Source: Cloacimonetes bacterium TCS62
Lineage (GTDB): Bacteria > Cloacimonadota > Cloacimonadia > Cloacimonadales > TCS61
NCBI GenBank assembly: GCA_001577185.1
Contig: LSCM01000084.1
Span: 1-6,141 of the forward strand
DNA: 6,141 bases
Direction: 5' to 3'
Positions within the stretch are counted from its first letter, which is position 1. Each line of letters starts with the position of its first letter. This document shows positions 6,130 to 6,141 of the stretch, piece by piece. The notes beneath the pieces are model-generated. The model had not been told where the DNA came from, did not search any database, and saw nothing but the letters and a program-made list of their open reading frames with translations. Both the position numbers and the translations under genes were made by a program.

Positions 6130-6141
6130 CAAAATTTTGGT

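Overview
The window is A+T-rich bacterial DNA (about one third G+C by eye). It carries six protein-coding genes, all on the minus strand, so transcription runs from the right edge to the left. There are no RNA genes, insertion sequences, CRISPR arrays or long repeats. Most products are housekeeping-type, and good Shine-Dalgarno (SD) sites precede most genes. The lineage cannot be fixed from this sequence. A NatA/NatB-type ABC system whose permease is fused to a CPBP protease, next to an M42 aminopeptidase, would suit an anaerobic or candidate-phylum bacterium, but that is only an impression.

Layout in transcription order: (1) about 6001-6141 is non-coding, with an imperfect hairpin, a weak leftward promoter candidate and a candidate rightward promoter firing out of the window. 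(2) 5761-5988 encodes a small NifU C-terminal-domain (Nfu-type) Fe-S protein. It is followed 22 bp later by 5346-5738, a single-domain cupin with a lysine-rich tail ending in Cys. (3) A 99-bp gap with a good sigma-70-like promoter leads to 4191-5246, an M42 metallo-aminopeptidase, closed by a clear intrinsic terminator at 4154-4183. (4) A second cluster follows: an ABC ATPase of the NatA type (3356-4117), overlapping by 14 bp a 675-residue protein (1342-3369) that joins a NatB/ABC-2-type permease to a CPBP intramembrane protease. (5) Nineteen bp later comes glmS (glucosamine-6-phosphate synthase), whose last quarter or so is cut by the left edge.

Functionally there are three units: an Fe-S/cupin pair, a stand-alone peptidase, and an export/protease system that probably shares a transcript with the enzyme starting amino-sugar synthesis for the cell envelope. 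The most notable item is the transporter-protease fusion with all its CPBP catalytic motifs intact and its close coupling to glmS. The fusion type itself is, to my knowledge, already seen in bacteria. I see no clear sign of a wholly new system.
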